64,000 nucleotides of DNA from Takakia lepidozioides (lineage: Eukaryota; Streptophyta; Takakiopsida; Takakiales; Takakiaceae). Numbering within the stretch: position 1 is the stretch's first letter; each line of letters begins with the position of its first letter. The DNA lies in assembly GCA_030704615.1 (NCBI GenBank), contig CM060731.1, forward strand, positions 9,362,001 to 9,426,000, written 5' to 3'. The notes beneath the pieces were generated by a model. It made no database searches. It was not told where the DNA came from and was given only the letters and a program-made list of their open reading frames with translations. This document shows, one piece after another, positions 27,905 through 38,799 of the stretch. The translations under genes were made by a program, and so were the position numbers.

Positions 27905-28860
27905 TGTTAGAGGACTGTCTGGGACTTAAACACTTATACGGGATCGGTAGGGTACCCTTAATTTTTGCACAGACTGAGATCAACAGGAGCCTTAGGGGTG
28001 ACAGCAGCACACTGTAAAGGGGGTTACACAGTCCATCACAGCCATCACAGTCGTCACAGCCGACACAGCCAACACATCACAGCCGACACAGCCATCACAG
28101 CCAACACAGCCGCCCGACACAGCCAAACACAGTCGCACAGCCAGTCACAGCCCGTCACAGTCACAGTTTCACACAGCCAGTCACAGCTTGACACAGCTGT
28201 CACGACCATAGGGAACGGAGAGCAGGACAGGGAACGACTGTGGGAAACAACACCTGCAAATGGAACATGTTAGTTCACGAACGACGGTTAGTGAGGGAAA
28301 CGGTTAGAGCACGGGTAGGAAGATAAGGGAGAAGCAAGGACTGAGAAGGGGGGATTATTCTTGGAAGCACGTCAGGGGGAGGACTTCTTTGTCAGGGAAG
28401 AGAGGGGATCGGGCGGATAGCAAGAACGGAAGCAAGCATGGAGAGCACGGTGAAGGAGGAGAGATGATTAGCAGATGCTTGTTATATGCAAAGCTGTAGT
28501 GATATTGTAAAGCAGATTAGAGACACAATGGCTTCGGCCTGATACCTGATAAATCATAATCTGATACTTATACGATACAATCACACTGTGTAGAGAGATC
28601 TGAGTGAAGCTGTGGAATGAATGGATGAGTTGAAGGAATCCGATAGATTGATGAAGCAAACTGATACTTAATTATCAATGGTAAGGTAGCTCACATGAAT
28701 GTGGAAAGGGAAACAAATAGGAAACACCCCCATGATACACTAGCTGTAGGTCATGACTGATTGTTCTGAGCGGGCTGAGTACTTAGAGATTTCCAACTCT
28801 TCTATCTTGGAGTTTCCGCCTCGGATAGCGAAGGGATGGGTGAGTAAAAGCCGCGTGACA
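27905..28860 (+). repeat. LTR copy 1 (3' LTR, 956 bp)
   Basis: Starts TGTTAGAGGACTGTC and ends GAGTAAAAGCCGCGTGACA. Homologous along its length to 32888-33870 (plus) and 31932-32887 (minus). An internal CACAGCC array sits at 28028-28205. The right edge abuts CACTA transposase sequence. The apparent ORF at the 3' end (ISNSSILEFPPRIAKGW) is LTR sequence, seen in every copy, not a gene. Confidence 0.88.
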
Positions 28861-29830
28861 GCAGGAGGCATAATTAACGTATCTGCTCTGTCAAGATCAC
28901 GTTGTAGCCACAATTCCGGGCGCATCCCAAGTAGCTCCAAATCACGGCGAACTTTCAATGTGTCTTTCTCACCAAAGATAGTTTTAATAATATTTTCAGC
29001 CAAGTTCTTCTCGCAATGCATTGCGTCAAACGTTTGGCGGATGAGGAGACCCTACAAAATGAACACATAAGCAATTGAACATTTACTCATCACAATTTAA
29101 ACAGAAAACGCAAAAATGTACACAGCCAATTTAAAGGCCATGAAGGAATTACCTCCCAATAAGGTAAGACATATAAAATTGACAATCGCTTAACTCCATG
29201 AGTTTTTGCTGGGTCTGTCCTGCTATCTGGCGACCCTCCGTTTTCCACCCATGCAGTGCGAGCTGTTGCAAGGTCCTTGATTTGTGTTCCAGTCTGCGTT
29301 TTTGGAGGAGTTCCATGCTTAGTAGCGCCATTGAACATTCTTGACCTTCTATATGGATGATTGCGGGGCCAGAAATCTTCGGTGGCCTAGGAAAACAGTT
29401 TTCCCACATGTGTGTTACTGCTGTGAAGTCACCCCGGGTCCACAAGCTGGACAACCAGCATAACCTTTTGTCACTTGACCTGAGAGCAAGCCATATGCAG
29501 GGTAGTCATGGATTGACCACATCAACACTGCCCTCAGTGTGAATTCGCGTTGACCACGAGGACGGGAAACATCATGAGCTGCAATCCCTCTCCATAGTTC
29601 CAGTAGCTCTTCTAGTAGGGGCATCAGGTAAACATCTACGTTGTCCGAGGTAACAGACTCCTTACCAGGAATCAGTAGCGCTAACATGACAAAGAACTTT
29701 TTGGTCATTAACCACGGAGGCAGATTGTAATTGACCAAGAGAACGGGCCACGTGCTCCAACTGGTGGATTGAGCTCCGTAGGGATTTACACAGTCTAAGG
29801 CCAATCCAAATCGCAGAGATCATGGCTCTG
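28861..29830 (-). pseudogene. CACTA (En/Spm) TNP2-type transposase relic
   Basis: Three minus-strand frames in N-to-C order: LDCVNPYGAQ, WSTWPVLLVNYNLPPW, MLALLIPGKESV, VDVYLMPLLEELLELW and DYPAYGLLSGQVTKGYAGCP (29804-29415); GPAIIHIEGQECSM and following (29454-29149); then MHCEKNLAENIIKTIFGEKD and LELLGMRPELWL (29000-28863). These are hallmarks of the transposase 21/TNP2 core. Frameshifts separate them, the N-terminal and C-terminal ends are missing, and the 3' side is cut by LTR copy 1, which appears to have inserted here. Confidence 0.85.
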
Positions 29831-29848
29831 TAGCAAAATCCTCAAATG

Positions 29849-30570
29849 AAAAAAAAAAAAAAAAAAAAAAAAAAAAACATTTGCCTCCCCAACGACGCAC
29901 TCACCCTTGCACCAATTTTGAATTAAATCGAATTTTAATGAATTTAAAATTAATATTTGCATTTAGAAAATATATGATTGCGGCCTTGAGGGGCGTAATG
30001 ATTTTATTTTTAGCTCTATTCTGTTATGTGACATTGGGCTTTGCACCACTACATCCATGCAAAAAATTGGACAAAAAACAAATGGAAAAAAAAAAAATGT
30101 GTTTTCTAGGGTCACTTTTGCATAACTCTTTATAAAGAATACATGAAGTTGAAGATAACTCAACTTTGGAGTGCAAATGAGAGAACAAAATCTGGTTATG
30201 GGTCCAAATGACTTTTGTTTACTCCCAAATTTTGCACGCACATTGCATATGCTATCATTAAGCATATGGCTTGAAAATGGAATAAAAAAAAATCATCTGC
30301 AGGCGAAACGCAATTTTCCGTCTCTATGACACGTAGCTGCGTTCAACACTAGAATGACCCATTGAATCAACTTGGTTCAAGCTCATATTTGGTCCACATG
30401 TGCATAAGTATGTTTAGATCATATATGCAAAGTTGCAACCCACACAAGCAACAAGAAAAAAATTTACATCAATCGATTAATCGGAAATATACAAAGTATA
30501 TCATGAGAATATCCACAATGCCCCTCTACGCAATCCCTGTCTCAAAGGAACACTATTTCTATCATACACA
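29849..30570. other. Poly-A run and AT-rich non-coding stretch
   Basis: A run of about 28 A at 29849-29877 is followed by about 700 bp of AT-rich sequence without recognisable genes. The A run on the plus strand could be the tail of a plus-strand retroposon, but no body was identified. Confidence 0.55.
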
Positions 30571-30575
30571 TCCCA

Positions 30576-31080
30576 CTAACACTGTAATCGGAGGTCCCAA
30601 TCATCCCGGGAGAACTCGTATGATGCAAATAGTTTGCTGCCAGCCCTAATAGTCCTACTAACACATGTCATCACAAACATGTGCATCCCCTCACAGTATA
30701 CTGACGTATGACCACAAAAGCTCTCATGCCCATCGCTGCGCTCGTCCCATACTACATTGGTTCTCCTATGACCAAAAGAACTATTGACCAGCCCAGCAAC
30801 ATTGCCGAAGATGTTGGGGTCCCCATCACAAAATCTGATCTCAATGGGAGACAACCCCCGTCTACGTACATCTTGTCCGTTGACACACAAAATGTAGGGT
30901 AGGATGTATGGGGCGTAATGTACGGAACTCCAGGGAGGTGTAGGGAAACAAGTCCACCATTTGTTTTCTCCGAGGAGGAACCACAATATCATTGACCAAG
31001 AATAAACCCCGATCCATAGGAGGGTCTGTAGCGGCTCTCACAACATACCGTCTCCCCCAATACTCGAACTCCACATTTTC
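30576..31080 (-). pseudogene. SET-domain-like fragment
   Basis: Minus-strand frames carry SET-type landmarks in order: MDRGLFLVNDIVVPP (the N-terminal RGLF..DI strand, 31030-30980), then in another frame NGQDVRRRGLSPIEIRFCDG, GNVAGLVNSS (equivalent of the substrate/SAM-binding GN..RF.NHS segment), TNVVWDE, and HMFVMTCVSRTIRAGSKLFA followed by SYEFSRD (the closing strand). The canonical NHSC is replaced by NSSF. One frameshift lies near 30985. Set among transposons, so probably a captured or decayed fragment of a lysine-methyltransferase-like gene. No adjoining domain was seen. Confidence 0.6.
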
Positions 31081-31749
31081 TCGGATGGGGGTGGGAGGAT
31101 CGAGATGATTCCCCCAAGAACCTTGTGATCACCAGGAATACGAAATCATGGTATAAATGGGAGCCAAGATCCCACATTTGCACATAATGCGCCCTTGACG
31201 CCATAAACGCTTGCAACAACAGGACATGGGCCTCGATTTGGTCTTCGTCCTTCTCGCATCACTTGCTCGTCTCTCTCTCAAGCCTCCATCCCTCTCCCAA
31301 CACTTAGACAAATTCAGGCAAAGGACAAAGTTTCTCTTCCACCCTTAGATCATTTTACATCCGACGATTAGAACGATTAGAACAATCTCTACGAGCCACA
31401 CAAGCCCTAAAATACATTAAAATATTCCACGTCATGAGCCATGTGGAGCACTTATAAAAATTCCATTTTTGAATAGGGTGTGCAATGAATGCCTAGTTGT
31501 TAAGAGTCGTTCTCTAGTGCTTAAAACCACTTGTAATTGATGTTTAAAAAAAAACAATTTACGTAATTGAATTAAATCGCCGCGAATATTGCGCCGACTG
31601 CGGAGTCATTGATGCAACTTCTATCCGCCATTAGAAATGCGAATTTATCCGTTACGACTGTGCAGTAGTAACAAACATCTCAAAGTTGTTCGCTCAGTGG
31701 TTTTGGCCATGCAGTCGATTCGAAAAAGACATAAATGCTTCTAGTGCAA
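31081..31749. other. No gene recognised between SET-like fragment and LTRs
   Basis: The left part may continue the SET-like frame upstream (Met at 31219 or 31311) without homology. The remainder is AT-leaning non-coding sequence. Confidence 0.4.
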
Positions 31750-31907
31750 GAAGGAATACAAACAAGAAGCACTACCATGATACACCAGATGTAGGTCATG
31801 ACTGATTGTTCTGAGCGGGCTGAGTGCTTAGAGATATCCAACTCTTCTATTTTGGAGTTCCCTCCTCGAATAGCGAAGGGATGGGTGAGTAAAAGCCGCT
31901 CGCGACT
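31750..31907 (+). repeat. Truncated LTR 3' end, plus orientation (copy 2)
   Basis: Matches the last ~155 bp of the LTR family (GATACACCAGATGTAGGTCA, GAATAGCGAAGGGATGGG, GTGAGTAAAAGCCGC). It is more diverged than the other copies. It faces the inverted LTR at 31932 across a 24-bp spacer, producing a near-palindrome. Confidence 0.8.
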
Positions 31908-31931
31908 TGTTCGTGGCCCAACACCTATAAC

Positions 31932-32887
31932 TGTCGCGCGGCTTTTACTCACCCATCCCTTCGCTATCCGAGGCGGAAACTCCAAGATAGAAGAGTTGGA
32001 AATCTCTAAGTACTCAGCCCGCGCAGAACAATCAGTCATGACCTACAGCTAGTGTATCATGGGGGTGTTTCCTATTTGTTTCCCTTTCCGCATTCATGTT
32101 AGCTACCTTACCATTGATAATTAAGTATCAGTTTGCTTCATCAATCTATCGGATTCCATCAACTCATCCATTCATTCCACAGCTTCACTCAGATCTCTCT
32201 ACACAGTGTGATTGTATCGTAAAAGTATCAGATTATGATTTATCAGGTATCAGGCCGAAGCCATTGTGTCTCTAATCTGCTCTACAATATCACTACAAGT
32301 TTGCATATAACAAGCATCTGCTAATCATCTCTCCTCCTTCACCGTGCTCTCCATCTTTGCTTCCGTTCTTACTCTCCGTCCGATCCCCTCTCATGCATGA
32401 CCAAGAAGTCCTTTTTTTTTTAAGTGCTTCCAAGAATATCTATATATCATTTTCAGTCCTTGCTTCTCCCTTTATCTTCCTACCCGTGGCTCTAACCGTT
32501 TCCCTCACTAACCGTCGTCCGTGAACTAACATGTTCCATTTGCAGGTGTTGTTCCCCACAGTCGTTCCCTGTCCTGCTCTCCGTTCCCTCTGGTCGTGAC
32601 AGCTGTGTCAAGCTGTGACTAGCTGTGTGAAACTATGACGGGTTGTGACTGGTTGTGCGACTGTGTTTGGCTGTGTCGGGCTGTGACTGGCTGTGTGGCT
32701 GTGTCGGCTGTGACGGGCTGTGTTGGCTGTGATGGCTGTGTCGGGCTGTGATGAGCTGTGCTAACTGTGTCTGGCGGTGTCGGCTGTGACAACTGTGACG
32801 GACTGTGTAACCCCCTCTACAGTGCGCTGCTGTCACCCCTAAGGCTCCTGTTGGTCTCAGTCTGTGCAAAAATTAAGGGTACCCTAC
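31932..32887 (-). repeat. Inverted LTR (copy 3), lacking its first ~42 bases
   Basis: The reverse complement begins at GTAGGGTACCCTTAATTTTT, i.e. about 42 bases into the LTR, and ends at GCGCGACA. The missing start coincides exactly with the first base of LTR copy 4, so copy 4 looks inserted into this LTR. A CACAGCC array (here read as GGCTGTG) occupies about 32585-32815. Confidence 0.88.
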
Positions 32888-33870
32888 TGTTAGAGGACTG
32901 TCGGGGACTTAGACACTTATACGGGATCTGTAGGGTACCTTTAATTTTTGCACAGACTGAGACCAACATGAGCCTTAGGGGTGACAGCAGCGCATTGTAG
33001 AGGGGGGTTACACAGCCCGTCACAGTCGTCACAGCCGACACAGCCAACACAGCCCGTCACAGTCACAGCAGACACAGCCGACACAGCCAACACAGCCCGT
33101 CACAGTCGTCACAGCCGACACAGCCATCACAGCCGACACAGCCACACAGCCAGTCACAGCCCGACACAGCCAAACACAGTCGCACACCCAGTCACAGCCT
33201 GTCACAGTTTCACACAGCCAGTCACAGCTTGACACAGCTGTCACGATCATAGGGAACGGAGAGCAGGACAGGGAACGACTGTGGGAAACAACACCTGCGA
33301 AGGGAACATGTTAGTTCACAGACGACGGTTAGTGAGGGAAACGGTTAGAACCACAGGTAGGAAGGTAAAGGGAGAAGCGGGGAATTTTGGGGGATATCAT
33401 TCTGAGGAGGACTTCTTGGTCATGGAGGAGAGGGGATCGGGCAGAGATGAAGAACGGAAGTGAAGATAGAGAGATGATGAGTAGATGCTTGATATATGCA
33501 AGGCTGTAATGATATTGTAGAGGAGATTAGAGACACAATGGCTTCAGCCTAATACCTAATAAATCATAATCAGATATTTTTACGATACAATCACACTGTG
33601 TAGAGAGATTTGAGTGAAGCTGTGGAATGAATGGATGAGTTGATGGAATCCGATAGATTGATAAAGCAAACTGATACTTAATTATCAATGATAAGGTAGC
33701 TAACATGAATGCCAAAAGGGAAACAAATAGGAAACACCCCCATGATACACTAGCTGTAGGTCATGACTGATTGTTCTGCGCGGGCTGAGTACTTAGAGAT
33801 TTCCAACTCTTCTATCTTGGAGTTTCCGCCTCGAATAGCGAAGGGATGGGTGAGTAAAAGCCGTGCGACA
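32888..33870 (+). repeat. LTR copy 4 (5' LTR, 983 bp)
   Basis: Starts TGTTAGAGGACTGTCGGGGA and ends GCCGTGCGACA, followed directly by a primer-binding-site-like sequence and an internal ORF. It is therefore the 5' LTR of an element whose interior runs rightwards. An internal CACAGCC array lies at 33013-33245. No matching 3' LTR is found to the right, so the element is truncated. Confidence 0.88.
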
Positions 33871-33890
33871 TTTGGCGACCATACTGGGGA
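33871..33890 (+). other. Candidate primer-binding site
   Basis: TTTGGCGACCATACTGGGGA directly follows the LTR. It has the TGG start and overall look of plant gypsy primer-binding sites. The tRNA used was not determined. Confidence 0.5.
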
Positions 33891-34458
33891 ACTCAGTAAT
33901 GAACAACCTGATGTGACAGGCATCTGGTGGGATCATGGTGGTTGGACCATTAAAGAATTTGAAGTGAATCAAATTCCCTGTGGAACGAAGGAAGAAAGAT
34001 TGTCCAAACAATTCTTTCAAAGGTTCTTGGAATTGCCAGACGGTTGTAAGGAAAAAAATTTTAAGCGAGTGCATGATGCTGATCCGGAATGGGGTCTGGA
34101 GAAAGGAGTGATAAAGATTTATCAGGTAGCCTGTAGAGGAAGAGCACGTTGGTTACCAACATTGGTATATGTGATAGCATTGCTATCCATTAAGCGAGTA
34201 GAGTTTGAAGGCTGGGAAGAAATAAAGGTGAATGTTTATACTCATATGCATGAAGAGCTTGTACTGGTAAAGAATTGGATTCCAAAGGATATTTTGTGGA
34301 TCAAACTCACACCAAGAACAGCTTTCCAGACTTGTTTGCCATATGGTTATATGGTAACGGAGACTTCAAGTATAGCCAAGGGTGCATTGAAGCTTGAAAG
34401 AAACCCAGGCATATACGAGAGATATTACAGAAGAGAGTTTTGGTTATTGCCACATTAA
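33871..34458 (+). CDS. Unrecognised first ORF of the LTR element
   Basis: Open from within the LTR through to 34458; the part after the LTR is about 195 codons. Globular-looking: DVTGIWWDHGGWTIKEFEVN, FFQRFLELPDGCKEKNF, KIYQVACRGRARWLPTLVYV, FEGWEEIKVNVYTHMHEE and PRTAFQTCLPYGYM. No gag, protease or RT signature. It occupies the slot before gag in a 5'-LTR-to-gag reading, so it may be an N-terminal gag module or an extra ORF. It sits in one frame with no stop, unlike much surrounding sequence. Confidence 0.5.
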   Translation, partial: FGDHTGELSNEQPDVTGIWWDHGGWTIKEFEVNQIPCGTKEERLSKQFFQRFLELPDGCKEKNFKRVHDADPEWGLEKGVIKIYQVACRGRARWLPTLVYVIALLSIKRVEFEGWEEIKVNVYTHMHEELVLVKNWIPKDILWIKLTPRTAFQTCLPYGYMVTETSSIAKGALKLERNPGIYERYYRREFWLLPH

Positions 34459-34480
34459 AAAGAAATGAAAGACATGGGAC

Positions 34481-35405
34481 ATGAGTGATGAAAGAGAAGC
34501 TAGACGCCAGAGATATTCAGCAAAAAAAGAAAGCTATCTGAAAGCTAATTATCCATATCTTTGGGAGAGAGGAATAGACATAGGGGAATCATCTGGACCT
34601 CTCACACCATTAAGATCAAAGAGTACATCACCCATACCGGAAGAACTAGAGTTGGATGCCACTCCTTCGGTTTCTTTGCAAGAAAGATTAACGACATGTC
34701 GGAGATTATCCCAATATCGGTGGCCTCGGTCCAGGATTTCCCAATGGTGGCCTTCCAGGATATCCCAGTGGTGGAGGAGGAAGTATTGGACATTTCGGAG
34801 GTGATCCCAGTTTATTTCCTGGCGGGGGTAGTCCAGGATTTCCCAGTGGTGGCTTTCCAGGATATCCGAGTGTTGGCTTTCCAGGACATCCCAGTGTCAG
34901 ACATTTCGGAGGTGATCCCGGTTTGTTTCCCGGCAGCGGCAGTCCAGGATTTCCCAGTGATGGCTTCCCAGGATATCCCAGTGGTGGCTTTCCAGGACAT
35001 CCCATTGGTGGCTTTGGAGGATATCCCAGTGGTGGCTTCCCAGGATTTCCCGGTGTGCCTCCTCTAGAAGCTATGGCATCGGCAAGTGGGCATGGTAATA
35101 TGAAGTACTTCCACGCTAAACATCCATTCCTAGGCCATCCTCCTCCGTTTGGAAGTTTTAGACATTTCGGAGGTTATCCCAGTTTGTTCCCCGGCGGCGG
35201 CGGTCCAAGATTTCCCAATGGTGGCTTTCCAGGACATCCCAGTGGCGTAGGTTTGTTTCCCGGCGGTAGCGGTCTAGGATTTCCCATTGGTGGCTTTCAA
35301 AGATATCCCAGCGGTGGCGTTCCCATTGTGCCTCCTCCACAAGCTGCGACATGTGCAAGTACTGGTCATGGTAATGAGGTTTATTGCGTTACTAATTATC
35401 CATAG
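34481..35405 (+). pseudogene. Basic ORF running (by frameshift) into a GFPG-repeat protein
   Basis: Begins MSDEREARRQRYSAKKES with a basic helical start, then a Ser/Pro/Glu linker. Near 34700 the frame changes, and the next frame reads a long Gly/Phe/Pro repeat: GFPNGGLPGYPSGG, GFPSGGFPGYPSVGFPGHPS, GGFPGYPS-type and HFGGDPSLFPGG units, with two islands ASGHGNMKYFHAKHPFLG and ASTGHGNEVYCVTNYP. The repeat is continuous in its own frame to the stop at 35405. One single-base indel would join both parts. Elastin- or shell-protein-like composition; no function is assigned. It follows LTR copy 4 and the 195-codon ORF. Confidence 0.5.
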
Positions 35406-36591
35406 TACCATTCTCCTCAGTTAGAAACTATGGCATGGGCAAGTGGTCATGGTTATCCATGATTTCAGTAGAAGGACTCGGATGGATTCCATATCAGACC
35501 CTTCAACGCTGCAAGATTGCCTAGTCTGCACAGAAGTATAGCTAGCTGAAACATTCCAAGTTTATTTTATCTTGTATGTCAGCCATTTCATTTGAATGAA
35601 TCAAAAATTGTCATGGACTGAGTTTTCTTTCCCTACAGTCACTGTTGTATGATTGTTGACAATGGTCATTGGTCTGGATCACTAGAAAGCAAGCGATATT
35701 AGAGCAGATTTGTAAAATAAAATTTCAAAATCCTTTTTTGTTTTCTTTGTTTTTTGTAGCCAAAAAAGTGACGACAATGATGTGGCGATGATGACATGGT
35801 GACCATGATGTGTCACTATGGCATCCTCTTCCAGTCCTACACTAAAACTAGTATCCGACCTTTGGTCGTCACTAGAATAATACACATATCACAAGGCCCC
35901 CTGAGGGGAATAATATCGGCACAGGGGCTAGCCTTAGGGGGTGGGGATTTGACTGCGGGCCCTACCAGAGGCATCCAATCTTGAAGGATAGATCAGAGGG
36001 ACAAGGGCTGCTGGTTGCTCTAGGCTGATTCAAGTCCTTGTAATAGATGTTCAGCTGGCATTCGTCTGCCATTCCTACACCGCTTTGTACTAGGGGGGAA
36101 TACGGAGCGGGAATGTGGTTGAGAAGGGGGAATTTTTGTCTTTGGGATAAGTGACGGGAAGGCAGCCATCTAATGAGGGGAGCAAACCTCAAATACATTT
36201 TCCCATAATAGCTACTGCAGTCACATTTGTTCTTGGACATTGTACAATGCCAAAATGGGTTCTTTCCGATGTGGTTTCTTCCACGAAAATTTTGGAAATG
36301 ATTTGCCAATCTTCTATGCTTCCTATGCAAATCCAATTTGCATTGCCAATACTTATGCCAAGCCAGACTGATTTCCAGTCCAAAGATATCTGTGTCAGAT
36401 GTAAAGTCTCTCTCACTCCCTCTCTCCTTCAGTGTGGTCAGGAAAGCAAGTGAGGCCTAAATAGTCACTCAAACAGGGTCAGCAACCTGACACAAGAAAC
36501 GCCTAATGCATAGATAACCTAGACAATAGAGGTTGAAGAATGCAAACCTGGTGAAACCAAAACGACCAACCTAAATCATTGTGCAAACAAA
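35406..36591. other. No gene recognised
   Basis: A degraded echo of the Gly-rich ORF end (GAAACTATGGCATGGGCAAG) is seen near 35428. The rest has only unsupported short frames on both strands. Confidence 0.5.
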
Positions 36592-37680
36592 CTTGACCTG
36601 TTCTCTATTGCAATTCTAGATTTCCGGATGTGATCATGGACTTGTTTCCCTTTTTCCAGAGCTCTGAGGCTGGTGCATGCATTGAGAATACAAGTGAATG
36701 TGACCCTGTTGGGCGTCACCCCATCCTGTTGCATCTTCTCATAGATCTTGAAAGCTTCCATAGCATCCCCATGTTGAGCATATTCTGCTATCAACGAACT
36801 CCACGAGACCACATCTCGTTTAGCCATACTGGCGAACACTTCACTTGACGCGCCTTCTTCATGCTGCCGCATTTTGCATACATGTCGATAAGGCTATTCT
36901 CCAAATTGATATAGGACGCAATTCCAGCTTTCATGGTGTCAGCATGCACCTCTTTGCCCTTTTCTAGGGCTCCTAGGCTGGAACACGCATTGAGAACACA
37001 AACAAACGTGACTGTGTTGGCTCTCACCCCTGCTTGTTGCATTTGCCTGTACATCTGGAAAGCCTCCCTCCCAAACCCATGACGAGCATATCCTGCTATA
37101 TATCAATGCACTCCAGGAGACCACATCTCGTGTAGCCATATTATCAAACACTTGTTGGGCATCTTTCATGCTTGCACATTTTGCATACATGTCAACAAGT
37201 GTCAAGAGTATTCTCCAAATTTATATATGACATAATTCCAGCTTTGATGATGTCAGCATGGACCTGCTTGCCCTTCTACAAATCTCCTAAGCTAGCACAT
37301 GCATTGAGAACACAAATGAATGTGACCTTGTTTGGCATCATCCCTTCCCGTTGCATTTGCTCCTAGATCTTCAAAGCTTCCCTACCACACCCATGCTAAG
37401 CATATCTTGCAATCACGGCACTCCATGAAACCTATCCCGCTTATAGCCATATTATCAAACACTTGCTGCGCATCCTTCATGACCCCGCATTTGGCATACA
37501 TGTCCACAAGGCTATTCTCCAGGTTTAAATATGACTTTATTCCAGGTCTCCTGAGCTGGCACATGGTTTGAGACCGCAGATGAAGGTGATCCTGTCAGGG
37601 GTCACCCTTTCTCATTGCATTTGCTCATAGATTTTGAAGCCATCCTGAGCATGCTCATGCTTGGCATAGCCTGCCATCCA
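36592..37680 (-). pseudogene. PPR gene relic
   Basis: Minus-strand PPR repeat fragments in several frames: SLVDMYAKCGVMKDAQQVF (about 37540-37440), MTLVDMYAKCASMKDAQQVF and RDVVSWSALI (37205-37110), NACSSLGALEKGKEVHADTM (36980-36930), DVVSWSSLIAEYAQHGDA and NRVTFTCILNACTSLRALEK (36830-36640), ending KQVHDHIRKSRIAIENR. The unit and consensus are those of the intact PPR-DYW gene at 46.3 kb. Multiple frameshifts and stops, and no E or DYW region. The left (3') end fades at about 36592, and the right end stops abruptly at a GTGAGC-rich palindromic element at 37681. Confidence 0.9.
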
Positions 37681-37870
37681 GCGTAGCTACGGCGTGAGCC
37701 TAGCCCCGTGAGCTTGGGAGCTGAGCTCACGTTGTAGCTGCAAAGCGTGAGCTGAGCTCACGCTTCAGGGAAGCGTGAGCGGCACAAATCTGCTGGAGAA
37801 GCAGGGCCTATAGGCGAGGATTGCAGGAAGAGGGCCTATTACCATGGACAAAACAAAGGGGGCCACCATG
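37681..37870. repeat. GTGAGC/GCTCAC palindromic repeat at PPR relic border
   Basis: Contains CGTGAGCTGAGCTCACG as a near-perfect palindrome plus further GTGAGC and GCTCACG units, followed by CAGGGCCTAT and GGCCTATTACC. The same combination of GTGAGC units, CAGGGCCTAT and CTATTACC occurs at 63365-63480 beside another PPR relic, which suggests one transposon family. Confidence 0.6.
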
Positions 37871-38097
37871 CACCATGTCTGCAATGCCTGCACAAAAAGA
37901 GGAATATGAAAATATGGCAGATTTGAGCTTAGAATGATTGACACACTTTATTTCAATTCACAGATAGACGCTTACACTGAATGGCATGTGCATTTGCCCT
38001 GGTTCCGTGAATGAAATGTATGTGTTTGTCCTAAATGCAGATTCTTCACACGGTAACCTGGAAACCAGCATGGGAAGCGGGCATGGCTCGTATGTGT
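37871..38097. other. Short non-coding spacer
   Basis: No gene or repeat recognised between the GTGAGC element and the SWIM fragment. Confidence 0.4.
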
Positions 38098-38653
38098 TCA
38101 AAGAGAATTTGGCGGAGCCCTACGTGAGGTGTCCCGCTGCAGAAGGGTGATGACTTCTCCGTAGCCTAGTGTGGCTTGGTGAATGAATTGGTCTCTCTTA
38201 CCGTCGCAGCACATAATTACAAGGTATATGTAATATTGATGCTTGCAGGGGACCCACTTCCCTCTCATGCCGAGAGCGCCCTCACGCATCGTTACAAAAT
38301 CCGGACAAGTGCACGTAGGGAAATTCCCCACGGTAACCTAATATTCTTTGCCATGAAGAACTGAGCCAATAGACAACACTGTGTAAATCCGTCCATACCC
38401 CGGGGCAGGGACTTTGGTGATACGAGTCACCCGAGCCTGCAAAATTCTAGCCGATTCCATATTGCAGTCGTGATCTGCACCCGAAGCGACACGGCGCACT
38501 GTTTTTCCATCTCTTTTTGTTGGGTGGGAGTCGGCACCGTGTGGAGGCATCCGCGATCTCCGCTATCGTGTTACCAATGGTTTCCCTATTCCATATGAAG
38601 GAGCTCGGATTCGGACACACACCACAAACTGTAAACGCATGCAAATTTTCCAC
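38098..38653 (-). pseudogene. SWIM zinc-finger fragment, probably transposase- or transposon-derived
   Basis: Minus strand. An upstream frame (38653-38338) has RILQARVTRITKVPAPGYGR and VLSIGSVLHGKEY. After a frame change the next (38331-38098) has VGNFPTCTCPDF, an insert, then GKWVPCKHQYYIYLVIMCC. C-T-C then C-K-H fits the CxC...CxH SWIM finger found in MULE transposases and some ubiquitin ligases. The spacing insert between the halves (MREGALGMRGKW) is typical of plant transposon SWIM proteins. No transposase catalytic core was seen. Confidence 0.65.
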
Positions 38654-38799
38654 ATATCGTCCTAAAAAATAACCACGTCAGCACAAAACGAAGGCGAAAA
38701 TAATGGAAGCATATGCACGATGGTGGCTGTAGAGCCCCGCCAGCTCTCTCATCAGGCACACCCTTCATCGTCATTAAAATCGCCCTAAACAAGAAGAAC

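Noticed and set aside
23390-33245. CACAGCC arrays considered as CRISPR-like repeats
   Set aside because: Units are short, imperfect and contiguous with no unique spacers, in a eukaryotic retrotransposon setting; minisatellites fit.
28753-34000. Repeated open frame beginning MTDCS(A/E)RAE with ISNSSILEFPPRIAKGW in several places
   Set aside because: It is the last ~110 bases of the LTR family read through by chance; it occurs once per LTR end in both orientations and has no independent gene context.
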